In this document: positions 1 through 7,390 of the stretch, in pieces
How positions within the stretch are numbered: the stretch's first letter is position 1
How the letters are laid out: every line of letters starts with the position of its first letter
NCBI RefSeq assembly: GCF_900103365.1
Contig: NZ_LT629703.1
Coordinates: 2,418,001-2,482,000, forward strand
Source of the DNA: Afipia sp. GAS231
Lineage (GTDB): Bacteria > Pseudomonadota > Alphaproteobacteria > Rhizobiales > Xanthobacteraceae
Direction: 5' to 3'
DNA length: 64,000 bases
The notes under the pieces: generated by a model
Seen by the model: only the letters and a program-made list of their open reading frames with translations
Databases searched by the model: none
Told to the model about the DNA's origin: nothing
Made by a program: the position numbers and the translations under genes

Positions 1-19
1 TCACGGCGCTTTCTCGACG

Positions 20-46
20 ACTCCCCGGGGAGTGTCAACGTGACAC
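20..46. promoter_or_regulatory. Two overlapping perfect palindromes
   Basis: A 14-bp self-complementary sequence (ACTCCCC/GGGGAGT, 20-33) overlaps a second inverted repeat, GTGTCA-ACG-TGACAC (32-46). Neither is followed by a T-tract, so an operator is more likely than a terminator. The gene it would serve probably lies left of the window edge. The regulator is unknown. Confidence 0.3.
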
Positions 47-63
47 GGCGGGAAAAGCCAATT

Positions 64-200
64 GTCGTCCCTGCCTAGTGCGCAATTGCACACGGGCGCA
101 GGGACCCATAACCACCGGCCATGGTATGGAGAACGGCTCGGGCCACAGCCTGGACCGATGGGCCGCGGCGTATGGGTCCCTGGGTTCGCAGGGACGACGT
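64..200. repeat. Intergenic palindromic repeat, family A
   Basis: The outer arms GTCGTCCCTG (64-73) and CAGGGACGAC (189-198) are perfect reverse complements. Inside them a second pair, GGGACCCATA and TATGGGTCCC, continues the fold. I recognise this 'CGTCCCTGCG...GGGACCCATA' style as a common Bradyrhizobium intergenic element. That recognition is from memory and no search was run. Confidence 0.6.
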
Positions 201-248
201 AAACAGTATGTAATGGAATTTCGAGCTGTTATCGGCGATATCTAACCT

Positions 249-1991
249 ATGGCTCATATGACCGCCCCGACCCGCGAACAGCTTACGACCTTCATCCGCG
301 GCATCAGCCTGCGGCAGGTCCGCCTTGTCAGCGGCGTCATCCTGCTGGCTTATCTGGTCAGCCATTTTCTCAACCACGCGCTCGGCAACATCTCGATGAA
401 GGCGCTCGCTGTCGGCGTCTATTTCCACATGCTGTTCTGGCAATTCCTCCCTGTCGCGATCCTGTTTTATACCGCCTGCTTCGTGCACACCGGGCTCGGC
501 ATCTGGGCGCTGTACGAGCGCCGGCAGTACCGCTGGAAGGCGATCGAGCCGATCCAGCTCGTGCTCGGCCTCAGCATCCCGGCGATGGTGGTCGCGCATA
601 TAATCGGGGTGCGGCTCGGCCAGACGCTGTACGGCCACGAAAAACTCTACCCGCAGGTATTCTTCGCCTACTGGATCTCGACGCCCTACAAGGCCTGGCT
701 CTTGAGCGCCGTCATGATCGTCTCGTGGGCTCACGGCTGCATCGGCCTGCATTTCTGGCTGCGGATGAAGCCATTCTACGCAAAGGCGGCGCCGTTTCTG
801 CTCGCCATCGCCGTGCTGATTCCGACGCTGGCATTGCTCGGCGTCTATCACGGCGGACAAGACGTCATGGACAGCGACAGCCTCGAATGGCGGCAGGAAA
901 ATGTGACGCGACGCGCGATGGGCACGCGGGCGGAATCGCAAGTGCTCGAACGCGTCACGGATTATTTCCTGATCGGTTATCTCGGCCTGATCGGACTCGT
1001 GCTGCTGGGCAAGGGTGCCCGCGCCCTCTACGAACGCCGCGGCGGCATGATCAGCCTGTCCTACGGCAATGGCCGGACGGTGCGGGTACCGAAGGGTCTG
1101 AGCGTGCTCGAAGCCAGCCTGCGCAACAACGTCCCCCATGCCAGCGTATGCGGCGGCCGCGCCCGCTGCTCGACCTGCCGCATCCGGATCATCGGCGACT
1201 GCAGCGCCCTGCCCGAACCGTCGCAGCGCGAGGCGTTCGTGCTCGGGCGGGTCGGCAGCACGGATCCATCGATCCGCCTCGCCTGCCAATTGCGGCCGGC
1301 GACCGATCTTTCCTTCTTCCAGCTGTTCCTGCCGCACGCGACGTCGGCCAATTCGCATGCGTCCAGCCCTGCACGGATCGGCCAGGAACGCTATCTCGTC
1401 AGCATGTTCGTCGACATGCGCGGTTCGACCAAACTGGCGGAGAAGCGCCTGCCGTTCGACACCGTGTTCATCGTCAACCGCTTCCTCGGCGCGGTGTCGC
1501 AGGCGGTGATCGAAAGCGGCGGCAGACCGAACCAGTTCGTCGGCGACGGCATGCTGGCGCTGTTCGGGCTTTCCGCGAGCCGTCAGGAGGCCTGCCGCCA
1601 GGCCTTGAAGGCAGCGGCCTTGATCGCCGCCAATGTCGACGAACTGAACAAGTTTCTCGAGCACGACCTGCGCGAGCCGATCCGCTTCGGCATCGGCATT
1701 CACGGCGGCGAGGTGATCGTCGGTGACATCGGCTACCGCGACCACATGGTATTCACCGCGCTCGGCGATGCCGTCAATGTCGCAGCAAGGCTGCAGGACA
1801 TGACCAAGGGTCTTGCCTGCGAAGCCGTCATCTCCGACGAGGTCCGCGCCACCGCGGGAGTAGCTGCCGACGCGCTGCCGCAGCAGCAAGTCGAAATCCG
1901 CGGACGCAACGAGGCGATGATCGTGCGCACCGTCGCTGAAACGCGGACGCTGGCGGCGCTGGTGAGCGGCGAACACAGCGTCGCGGCGTAA
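249..1991 (+). CDS. Membrane adenylate/guanylate cyclase with haem-type 6-TM anchor and [2Fe-2S] ferredoxin domain
   Basis: The 580-residue protein has three modules. Residues ~25-260 form about six membrane helices with histidines placed like SdhC/D haem ligands (H39, H80, H117, H162, H168). Residues ~266-355 form a plant-type ferredoxin domain with C301, C307, C310 and C346 as the likely cluster ligands. Residues ~380-570 are a class III cyclase domain with the metal aspartates D389 and D433 and a GDAVNVAARL block. It should make cAMP or cGMP at the inner membrane under redox control. Membrane-anchored haem-b cyclases are known in rhizobia (Sinorhizobium CyaC). The signal sensed here is inferred. 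The ATG at 249 is used; another in-frame ATG lies at 258. Confidence 0.85.
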   Translation: MAHMTAPTREQLTTFIRGISLRQVRLVSGVILLAYLVSHFLNHALGNISMKALAVGVYFHMLFWQFLPVAILFYTACFVHTGLGIWALYERRQYRWKAIEPIQLVLGLSIPAMVVAHIIGVRLGQTLYGHEKLYPQVFFAYWISTPYKAWLLSAVMIVSWAHGCIGLHFWLRMKPFYAKAAPFLLAIAVLIPTLALLGVYHGGQDVMDSDSLEWRQENVTRRAMGTRAESQVLERVTDYFLIGYLGLIGLVLLGKGARALYERRGGMISLSYGNGRTVRVPKGLSVLEASLRNNVPHASVCGGRARCSTCRIRIIGDCSALPEPSQREAFVLGRVGSTDPSIRLACQLRPATDLSFFQLFLPHATSANSHASSPARIGQERYLVSMFVDMRGSTKLAEKRLPFDTVFIVNRFLGAVSQAVIESGGRPNQFVGDGMLALFGLSASRQEACRQALKAAALIAANVDELNKFLEHDLREPIRFGIGIHGGEVIVGDIGYRDHMVFTALGDAVNVAARLQDMTKGLACEAVISDEVRATAGVAADALPQQQVEIRGRNEAMIVRTVAETRTLAALVSGEHSVAA

Positions 1992-2191
1992 CATCGTTGC
2001 GTCAGGCGTGGCGAGAAGCCAACGTGATCTTTCTCACACCTGAACGGATATTCAGAAAATTGTCAGCGAATTCAATGGCGTTTCCTCGAACCCGGTTTCC
2101 GGCGCGTACGACTGATGGGCGATGGGTAAGACTGAAAACTGAACCCGCGCCGAGACAAAACGATCAACGCGCACATCGAAGGAGAACGACC

Positions 2192-2452
2192 ATGCTTCGC
2201 AAAGTAACTCTCGCACTCGTTGCCGCCGCTTCCCTCAGCGCCATGGCGCTGGCTCCCACTGCTGCTTCCGCCCACCCGTGGGGTGGCGGATGGGGTGGTG
2301 GTGGCTGGGGTGGCCATCACCACCACTGGGGCCACGGCTACGGCTTTGGTGTCGGCTACATCGGTGGCGGCGACGACGGCTGCTACGTGACCCGCCCGGT
2401 GATGACGCCGTTCGGCTATCGCTACCGCACCGTCAACGTCTGCGGCTACTGA
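2192..2452 (+). CDS. Small exported Gly/His/Trp-rich protein
   Basis: The 86-residue protein begins with a clean Sec signal peptide (MLRKVTLALVAAASLS..., cleavage near ASA-HP at residue ~27). The mature part is a short Gly/Trp/His-rich stretch (HPWGGGW, then GGHHHHWGHGYG) followed by a Tyr-rich tail with two cysteines (residues 64 and 84), which could form one disulfide. The start is set by AAGGAG (2179-2184), 7 bases upstream. Similar small periplasmic proteins are common in Bradyrhizobium and have no assigned function. The histidine cluster could bind metal, but that is only inference. Confidence 0.75.
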   Translation: MLRKVTLALVAAASLSAMALAPTAASAHPWGGGWGGGGWGGHHHHWGHGYGFGVGYIGGGDDGCYVTRPVMTPFGYRYRTVNVCGY

Positions 2453-2468
2453 TACAGACACGCTTGGT

Positions 2469-2500
2469 AGCCCCGGTCGCTCACGCGGCCGGGGCTTTCC
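2469..2500 (+). terminator. Rho-independent terminator after the Gly/His-rich gene
   Basis: An 8-bp GC-rich stem, AGCCCCGG (2469-2476) with CCGGGGCT (2489-2496), begins 16 bases after the stop codon and is followed by a short TTTCC run. Confidence 0.6.
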
Positions 2501-2638
2501 GTTGCATCATGCTGCAACGCAAATGTGAGAGGCTCGCTCCGAAAGCATCAATTGACTCCGCCTCCTCGGATGCGACAACTTCGCCCACATGAGTCTGGTG
2601 ATGACCGGCTCAGCAGAAGAAGCTTCGGAGGAAGCACG

Positions 2639-3838
2639 ATGCTCGATAGACGAGAATTGATGAAACGCGCCGGTATGGCGGCGCTGGTGACCGGTCTGGG
2701 TTCGCAGCGCGCGTTCGCGCTCGATACCGTGACGCTGCCATTCGACAATGGCGAACGGCCGCTGGTGCGCTATCCGCAGAAGCGCCCGATGATCGGCCTG
2801 ACGGAACGGCCGCCGCAGCTCGAAACCCCGTTCGCGATCTTCAACGACGGCGCGATCACGCCCAACAACGCGTTTTTCGTCCGCTACCATCTGGCCGATG
2901 TGCCCTACGACATCGATCCGGACAAGTTCACGCTGGAGATCAAGGGCAAGGTCGACAAGCCGCTGAAGCTTTCATTGAGAGACATCAAGAAGCTGAAGGC
3001 CGTCGAACTGGTCGCGGTCAACCAGTGCTCCGGCAACAGCCGCGGCTTCTCGACGCCGCGGGTCGCCGGCGGGCAACTCGGCAACGGCGCCATGGGCAAT
3101 GCGCGCTGGCGCGGCGTGCCGCTGAAGGCCGTGCTCGATATGGCCGGCGTGCAGGCCGGCGCGAAGCAGGTCACGTTCAACGGCATGGACGGACCGGTCA
3201 GCGACAAGACGCCGGATTTCGTCAAGGCGCTCGACATCGACCACGCCCGCGATGGCGAGGTGATGCTGGCCTACGGCATGAACGGCGACGACCTGCCGCT
3301 CCTGAACGGCTTTCCGCTGCGCCTCGTGGTGCCCGGCTATTACGGCACCTACTGGGTCAAGCATCTCAACGAAATCACCGTGATCGACAATGTGTTCGAG
3401 GGCTTCTGGATGAAATCCGCCTACCGGATTCCGGATACGCCCAACAACAGCGTCGAGCCCGGCACGGCGCCGAAGGCGACGATTCCGATCAACCGCCTCA
3501 CGGTGCGCTCGTTCATCACCAACGTCACCGACGGCGCCAAACTGAAGCCGGGCTCGACCACGCTGAAGGGCATCGCCTTCGACGGCGGCAAGGGCATCAA
3601 GGAGGTCGCAGTCTCTACCGACGGCGGCAAGACCTGGACGCCGGCAAAACTCGGCCGTGATCTCGGCAAATATTCGTTCCGCGAATGGAAGCTGCCGGTC
3701 AAGCTCGCGGCCGGCGCCTACGAACTCAAGGTGCGCGCCACCGGCAATGGCGGCGACGTGCAGCCGATGACGCCGTTCTGGAATCCGGCCGGCTATCTGC
3801 GCAATGTCGTCGAAACCGTTCGCGTCACGGCGGCATGA
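2639..3838 (+). CDS. sorA: Sulfite dehydrogenase (cytochrome), molybdopterin subunit SorA-like
   Basis: The 399-residue protein belongs to the sulfite oxidase fold family. It starts with a twin-arginine signal (LDRRELMKRAG), as expected for a periplasmic Mo-cofactor enzyme. The Mo-ligating cysteine lies in VAVNQCSGNSRGF (C130). A C-terminal Ig-like dimerisation domain follows (~residues 285-399). It has no haem domain of its own, which matches SorA, where electrons go to the separate cytochrome SorB. The gene immediately downstream is that cytochrome, which strongly supports the assignment. The ATG at 2639 has CGGAGGA at 2626-2632; an in-frame upstream extension to 2525 lacks such support. 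Likely reaction: sulfite to sulfate with cytochrome c as acceptor. Confidence 0.85.
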   Translation: MLDRRELMKRAGMAALVTGLGSQRAFALDTVTLPFDNGERPLVRYPQKRPMIGLTERPPQLETPFAIFNDGAITPNNAFFVRYHLADVPYDIDPDKFTLEIKGKVDKPLKLSLRDIKKLKAVELVAVNQCSGNSRGFSTPRVAGGQLGNGAMGNARWRGVPLKAVLDMAGVQAGAKQVTFNGMDGPVSDKTPDFVKALDIDHARDGEVMLAYGMNGDDLPLLNGFPLRLVVPGYYGTYWVKHLNEITVIDNVFEGFWMKSAYRIPDTPNNSVEPGTAPKATIPINRLTVRSFITNVTDGAKLKPGSTTLKGIAFDGGKGIKEVAVSTDGGKTWTPAKLGRDLGKYSFREWKLPVKLAAGAYELKVRATGNGGDVQPMTPFWNPAGYLRNVVETVRVTAA

Positions 3839-3849
3839 GGGGAATGATC

Positions 3850-4161
3850 ATGCGATACCGGATTCTCTCCACCCTCATCGTCACCGCCAGCCTCGGCTTC
3901 GCCGCCGCCTACGCAGCCCCCGTCGGTTACAAGCTTCCCGAGGAAACCGCCGCCTTCAAGCCCGGCGCGGGTCTCGAGGTGGTGCAGGGCAACTGCACCG
4001 CCTGTCATTCCGCCGATTACATCAAGACCCAGCCGCGCGGCGAAAAATTCAAGAAGGATTTCTGGGCCGCCGAAGTCACCAAGATGATCAAGGTCTACGG
4101 CGCGCCGATCGATGAGGCGGACGTCGGCAAGATCGTCGATTATCTCGCCGCGAATTACTGA
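3850..4161 (+). CDS. sorB: Monohaem cytochrome c subunit SorB-like
   Basis: The protein has 103 residues. A Sec signal peptide (~1-23) is followed by one c-haem site, CTACH (C49, C52, H53), and a possible axial methionine in the VTKMIKVYG segment. It starts 11 bases after the sorA stop, so the two are co-transcribed. GAGGGG at 3837-3842 is 7 bases from the ATG at 3850 and only 1 base from the alternative ATG at 3844, so 3850 is preferred. It should take electrons from SorA and pass them to the respiratory chain. Confidence 0.82.
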   Translation: MRYRILSTLIVTASLGFAAAYAAPVGYKLPEETAAFKPGAGLEVVQGNCTACHSADYIKTQPRGEKFKKDFWAAEVTKMIKVYGAPIDEADVGKIVDYLAANY

Positions 4162-4482
4162 GGCGACGGGGCCTGGAGCGCGCGGCGGTTTCGCGGAAAT
4201 CACCGGCCTCGACGGTCAGGTTGTAGAGCGGCCGCACCCCTACCCCGCCCTCTGCGGGTCGCAACGGACGGGCTCGCCTGCCGCGATTTTGCCGCGTCAA
4301 ATGACCGCGAATCCGGCAAAAAGGCGAAAATGCGGTGCAATATGCCGCTTTTTTGCCGAAACGACGATATCGTTTGCGCTACCCAGTCCGCCACAACCCG
4401 CGTATCCTGACGCCTCGGGCAGGCCGGTATGTGCGGGGACCGGTGGCTCGTTTATTTTTTTGATTCCGCGGAGACGACGTGA
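4162..4482 (+). other. Intergenic region sorB-cold shock gene
   Basis: This 321-base gap holds no convincing gene. It contains a terminator-like hairpin for sorAB (GCGGTG 4332-4337 with TATGCCGC, then T6 at 4349-4354). It also contains an inverted repeat, AAACGA-CGATA-TCGTTT (4359-4375). The rest is presumably the promoter and long leader of the cold-shock gene. Confidence 0.5.
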
Positions 4483-4683
4483 ATGGCTAAAGGTACGGTG
4501 AAGTGGTTCAACCCGACCAAGGGTTATGGGTTCATCCAACCCAGCAGTGGCGGCAAGGACGTTTTCGTTCATATTTCGGCAGTTGAGAAAGCTGGTCTTT
4601 CGACGCTCAATGAAGGGCAGACGGTCGAGTACGAAGAGATCGCCAACCGCGGCAAGACCTCGGCCGAGAACCTCAAGGTTTAG
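4483..4683 (+). CDS. cspA: Cold-shock protein (CspA family)
   Basis: The 66-residue protein is a single cold-shock domain. RNP1 (KGYGFI, residues ~15-20) and RNP2 (VFVHIS, ~27-32) are intact, and the length is normal for the family. It should bind single-stranded nucleic acid and act as an RNA chaperone in the cytoplasm. It is monocistronic, with a terminator on each side. The gene symbol is generic because Bradyrhizobium has several paralogues. Confidence 0.92.
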   Translation: MAKGTVKWFNPTKGYGFIQPSSGGKDVFVHISAVEKAGLSTLNEGQTVEYEEIANRGKTSAENLKV

Positions 4684-4822
4684 CGCCAGCAGCGCGTTCG
4701 GCAACGGCAAACTCTCGGACGCGATCCGGGAGTTGGGCTGACAAGGTTCTCCAGAAAAAACTGTGAGCGTTCGGCGGAGCGGGCACCGCTTTGACGCGCA
4801 CTCCGATAGGCCGCCATGCCAT

Positions 4823-4855
4823 TCCGTTCTGATCGCATCGGGACGGATTTTTTTT
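4823..4855 (+). terminator. Strong Rho-independent terminator after the cold-shock gene
   Basis: The sequence TCCGTTCTG (4823-4831) pairs with CGGGACGGA (4839-4847), including two G-U pairs, and is followed by eight to nine T residues. The T-run is on the plus side only, so it ends the cold-shock transcript and not the gene coming from the right. A second hairpin without a T-run lies at 4710-4734. Confidence 0.75.
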
Positions 4856-4887
4856 AGGCGGCACACGTCGAACGAAGCCCACGGCGC

Positions 4888-5541
4888 TCAGTCCTCCGTC
4901 ACCCATTTCTGGACTGTCATGACATCGGGCGGCTGCAGATAGCCGCGCGGCCAGAGGTCGACGACCCATTCGATTTTGGTGGCGCGATCGACCAGCACCG
5001 CGGTGTTGTGCGGCGTCTGCAGCACCAGCGTATTGCCGCGATAATGCGGGTCGCCGACGGTGTGGAACTTGAGCAGGCGCCACTCCTGCAGCACCAGCAA
5101 CAGGCTGGTGGTGTTGCGGGTGGTGTCCCAGCAATCGTAATTGTGCTTGTCGTCGAAGTAGCGGAAATCCGCTTTCGCCACCCGCTTGTTGGTGCCGATG
5201 ATCGGCCCCATGCGGCGGTCGAGCCAGACCACCGCCTTCTGCGCCGCCGCGCGTTCGGCCGCGGCCGACGCGTGCCCTGCATTCAGTATCTGCGTCAGCG
5301 CAGCGCGATCGCCCGGCGTGAAATTGAGGATCTCGCGGCGCCGGCAGACGAAGCCGTAGCAGACCGTCATCGATGTCGCTGACGGCGGATAGATCGACAC
5401 CGTGCTGTAGAGCGCGGCGACTTCGCGGCTCATCTCGGTCGCCTGCGCCTGTGGCGCAGCGAACATCAACGCGATGAAAACGCCGAACACGGCGGTAAGC
5501 CGCGTTCGCGTTTCCGATCCGGATAGATAGCTGTCTGTCAT
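4888..5541 (-). CDS. Exported protein of unknown function, possibly cysteine-peptidase-like
   Basis: The protein has 217 residues and a Sec signal peptide ending near AQA-TE. I do not recognise the family with certainty. In order it shows a cysteine (HNYDCWDTTRNT), a histidine (TPHNTAVLVD) and an aspartate (WVVDLWPRG). This C-H-D order and spacing resembles bacterial transglutaminase-like/cysteine peptidase folds. That reading is inference from pattern only. The ATG at 5541 is preceded by GGAAG; a GTG at 5553 is an alternative. It is monocistronic. Confidence 0.6.
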   Translation of the reverse strand: MTDSYLSGSETRTRLTAVFGVFIALMFAAPQAQATEMSREVAALYSTVSIYPPSATSMTVCYGFVCRRREILNFTPGDRAALTQILNAGHASAAAERAAAQKAVVWLDRRMGPIIGTNKRVAKADFRYFDDKHNYDCWDTTRNTTSLLLVLQEWRLLKFHTVGDPHYRGNTLVLQTPHNTAVLVDRATKIEWVVDLWPRGYLQPPDVMTVQKWVTED

Positions 5542-5809
5542 TGGCTTCCGCACTTCCAGGCGACGGCGTGGCCGAGAATTAGCGCGTCGCTGCCAATATG
5601 CAAGTCCATCGCCTGTGGATCACGTCCCGGTGTCCCCAGGTGCAGCCCGGGCATCCCTGGGTTCAGGTTCGTCGCTGACGCCTAGCCCCGGAATCACGCT
5701 GAAACCCCCGTTGCACCACCCACCCAAGATGGGTCAAATGGCGTTTGAACCGGATCGCTCATCGCGATAATCCAACAAAACCAACAAACGTCACGGGAGC
5801 GGCGCCGCC

Positions 5810-7015
5810 ATGGAAAAAGGTATTTTTGAAGGCCTCAAGGTTCTGGACTGCGCCAGCTTTATCGCAGCCCCCGCGGCCGCCACGGTGCTGTCGGATTTCG
5901 GCGCCGACGTCATCAAGATCGAACCGCCCGGCGCCGGCGACCCCTATCGCAACCTGCCGAATTTGCCGGGCTATCCGCACAGCGAGCATAATTTCGCGTG
6001 GATGCTGGAAGCCCGCAACAAGCGCAGCCTCGCGCTCGACCTCTCGAAGCCCGAGGGCCAGGCCGTGCTGCACAAGCTCGCCGCCGAGGCCGACGTCTTC
6101 ATCACCAATTATCCGCCGCAGGTACGCGAACGGCTCGGCATTACCCACGCCCATCTGGCGCCGACCAACGAACGGCTGATCTACGCTTCCTTCACCGGCT
6201 ACGGCGAAAAAGGCGAGGAAGCCAACAAGCCCGGCTTCGATAGCAACGCCTATTGGGCGCGTTCGGGCCTGATGGACCTGGTGCGCGCCGACGAACACAC
6301 CACGCCGGCACGGTCGATCGCCGGCATGGGCGACCACCCCTGCGCGATGGCGTTTTACGGCGCGATCGTGACCGCGCTCTACAAGCGCGAGCGCACCGGC
6401 AAGGGTTCGCATGTCTCCTCGAACCTGATGGCGAACGGCGTCTGGGCAGCTTCCGTGCTGGCGCAGGCCAAGCTGGTCGGCGCAAAATTCGGCGAACGGC
6501 GTCCGCGCGAGCGCGCGCTCAATGCGGTCACCAACCACTACCAGTGCAAGGACGGCCGCTGGCTCATTCTGTCGCTGCTCAACGAGGACAAGCAATGGCC
6601 GACGCTGGCGCGCATCCTGGGGCGCGAGGATCTCGTCAATGATCCCCGCTTCGAGACCAAGAAGGAACGTCATGCGCGGTCGCTGGAGCTGATCAAGATT
6701 TTTGACGAAACCTTTGCGACCAAGGACCTCGCCGAATGGCGCAAGCTGCTCGACGGCAACGGGCTGGTGTTCGGCGTCGTCGGCATCCTCGACGATATTC
6801 CGCACGACAAGCAGATGATCGAGAACGAGGTGCTGGTGCCGTTCGAGAACGACACCATGCTGACCATCAGCAGCCCGATCTGGGTCGACGGAGCCAAGAA
6901 GGTCCAGCCGCGCAAGCCGCCCGGCCTCGGCGAACACAGCGACGAGATCCTGCGCAACGCCGGTTATGACGAGGCCGCGATCAAGAAGTTGCGGGCGACC
7001 GGCGCGGTGGCCTGA
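5810..7015 (+). CDS. CaiB/BaiF (class III) CoA-transferase
   Basis: The 401-residue protein has the family's usual length and opening (LDCASFIAAPAAATVLSDFGADVIKIEPP). The catalytic aspartate is expected in GLMDLVRADE (~residue 155). It should move CoA between carboxylic acids; the substrate cannot be read from sequence. The broken glutathione transferase start sits 2 bases after the stop codon, so an original two-gene operon is likely. There is no clear regulator nearby. Confidence 0.85.
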   Translation: MEKGIFEGLKVLDCASFIAAPAAATVLSDFGADVIKIEPPGAGDPYRNLPNLPGYPHSEHNFAWMLEARNKRSLALDLSKPEGQAVLHKLAAEADVFITNYPPQVRERLGITHAHLAPTNERLIYASFTGYGEKGEEANKPGFDSNAYWARSGLMDLVRADEHTTPARSIAGMGDHPCAMAFYGAIVTALYKRERTGKGSHVSSNLMANGVWAASVLAQAKLVGAKFGERRPRERALNAVTNHYQCKDGRWLILSLLNEDKQWPTLARILGREDLVNDPRFETKKERHARSLELIKIFDETFATKDLAEWRKLLDGNGLVFGVVGILDDIPHDKQMIENEVLVPFENDTMLTISSPIWVDGAKKVQPRKPPGLGEHSDEILRNAGYDEAAIKKLRATGAVA

Positions 7016-7017
7016 TC

Positions 7018-7101
7018 ATGCACAGCTATCGCCTGCATTATTTCCCGGAGTCGGGGAACAGCTACAAGCTTGCTCTGATGCTGACGCTGTGCGGCGGCTG
7101 A
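7018..7101 (+). pseudogene. N-terminal remnant of a glutathione S-transferase
   Basis: The ATG is 2 bases after the CoA-transferase stop. The 27 codons read MHSYRLHYFPESGNSYKLAL then MLTLCGG, which matches the beta-alpha start of a thioredoxin-fold GST, including the 'SGNSYK' active-site loop. Translation then stops and the remaining ~200 residues are absent. The sequence changes into intergenic repeat-like DNA, so the rest was probably lost by deletion. Confidence 0.7.
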
Positions 7102-7206
7102 CGCATGATACGAAGGAGCAACTTTTGTTCTGACGCGTTTTCTTGACGCGACCCGGTTCTCACCCCCCGATCAAGTCCCAGGGCATGCTTTCGCTCGAAA
7201 ACGCTA
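7102..7206. repeat. Probable degenerate rhizobial intergenic repeat
   Basis: Starting with GCATGATACG and ending with TTTCGCTCGAAAACGCTA, this stretch resembles the widespread 'GCATGATC...TTCGCTCGAAAACGC' mosaic elements of Bradyrhizobium intergenic DNA. It directly abuts the truncated glutathione transferase. The assignment is from memory, without alignment. Confidence 0.35.
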
Positions 7207-7209
7207 CGG

Positions 7210-7377
7210 TCAGCGGTTGAGCCACATCCAGACGATACCGAACACGATCACGCCGGCAATGACGGTGACCGCGATCGCCCAGGTGCTGACGCGGACGCTG
7301 CTGACCGCTTCACGCTGGGCTTCGTTCGCCGCGATCTCGCGATTGCGGTCCTTGTTCTCCTGGTCGGAAGAGCTCAT
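7210..7377 (-). CDS. Small single-pass membrane protein
   Basis: The protein has 55 residues. A charged N-terminus (MSSSDQENKDRNREIAANEAQ) is followed by one membrane helix (~32-52) ending WMWLNR. It starts 13 bases after the stop of the AAHS transporter on the same strand, so it may be the last gene of that transcript. The ATG at 7377 is preferred to an upstream extension that would overlap the transporter. Function unknown. Confidence 0.5.
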   Translation of the reverse strand: MSSSDQENKDRNREIAANEAQREAVSSVRVSTWAIAVTVIAGVIVFGIVWMWLNR

Positions 7378-7390
7378 CGCCAGTCCCCGC

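Noticed and set aside
75..1994. A long minus-strand open frame of 639 codons opposite the cyclase
   Set aside because: It is antisense to a gene with clear cyclase, ferredoxin and membrane motifs and is the usual shadow of high-GC codon use; it has no family resemblance.
4710..4734. Hairpin just after the cold-shock gene as its terminator
   Set aside because: It has no T-run; the hairpin at 4823-4847 with a run of about eight Ts is the better terminator.
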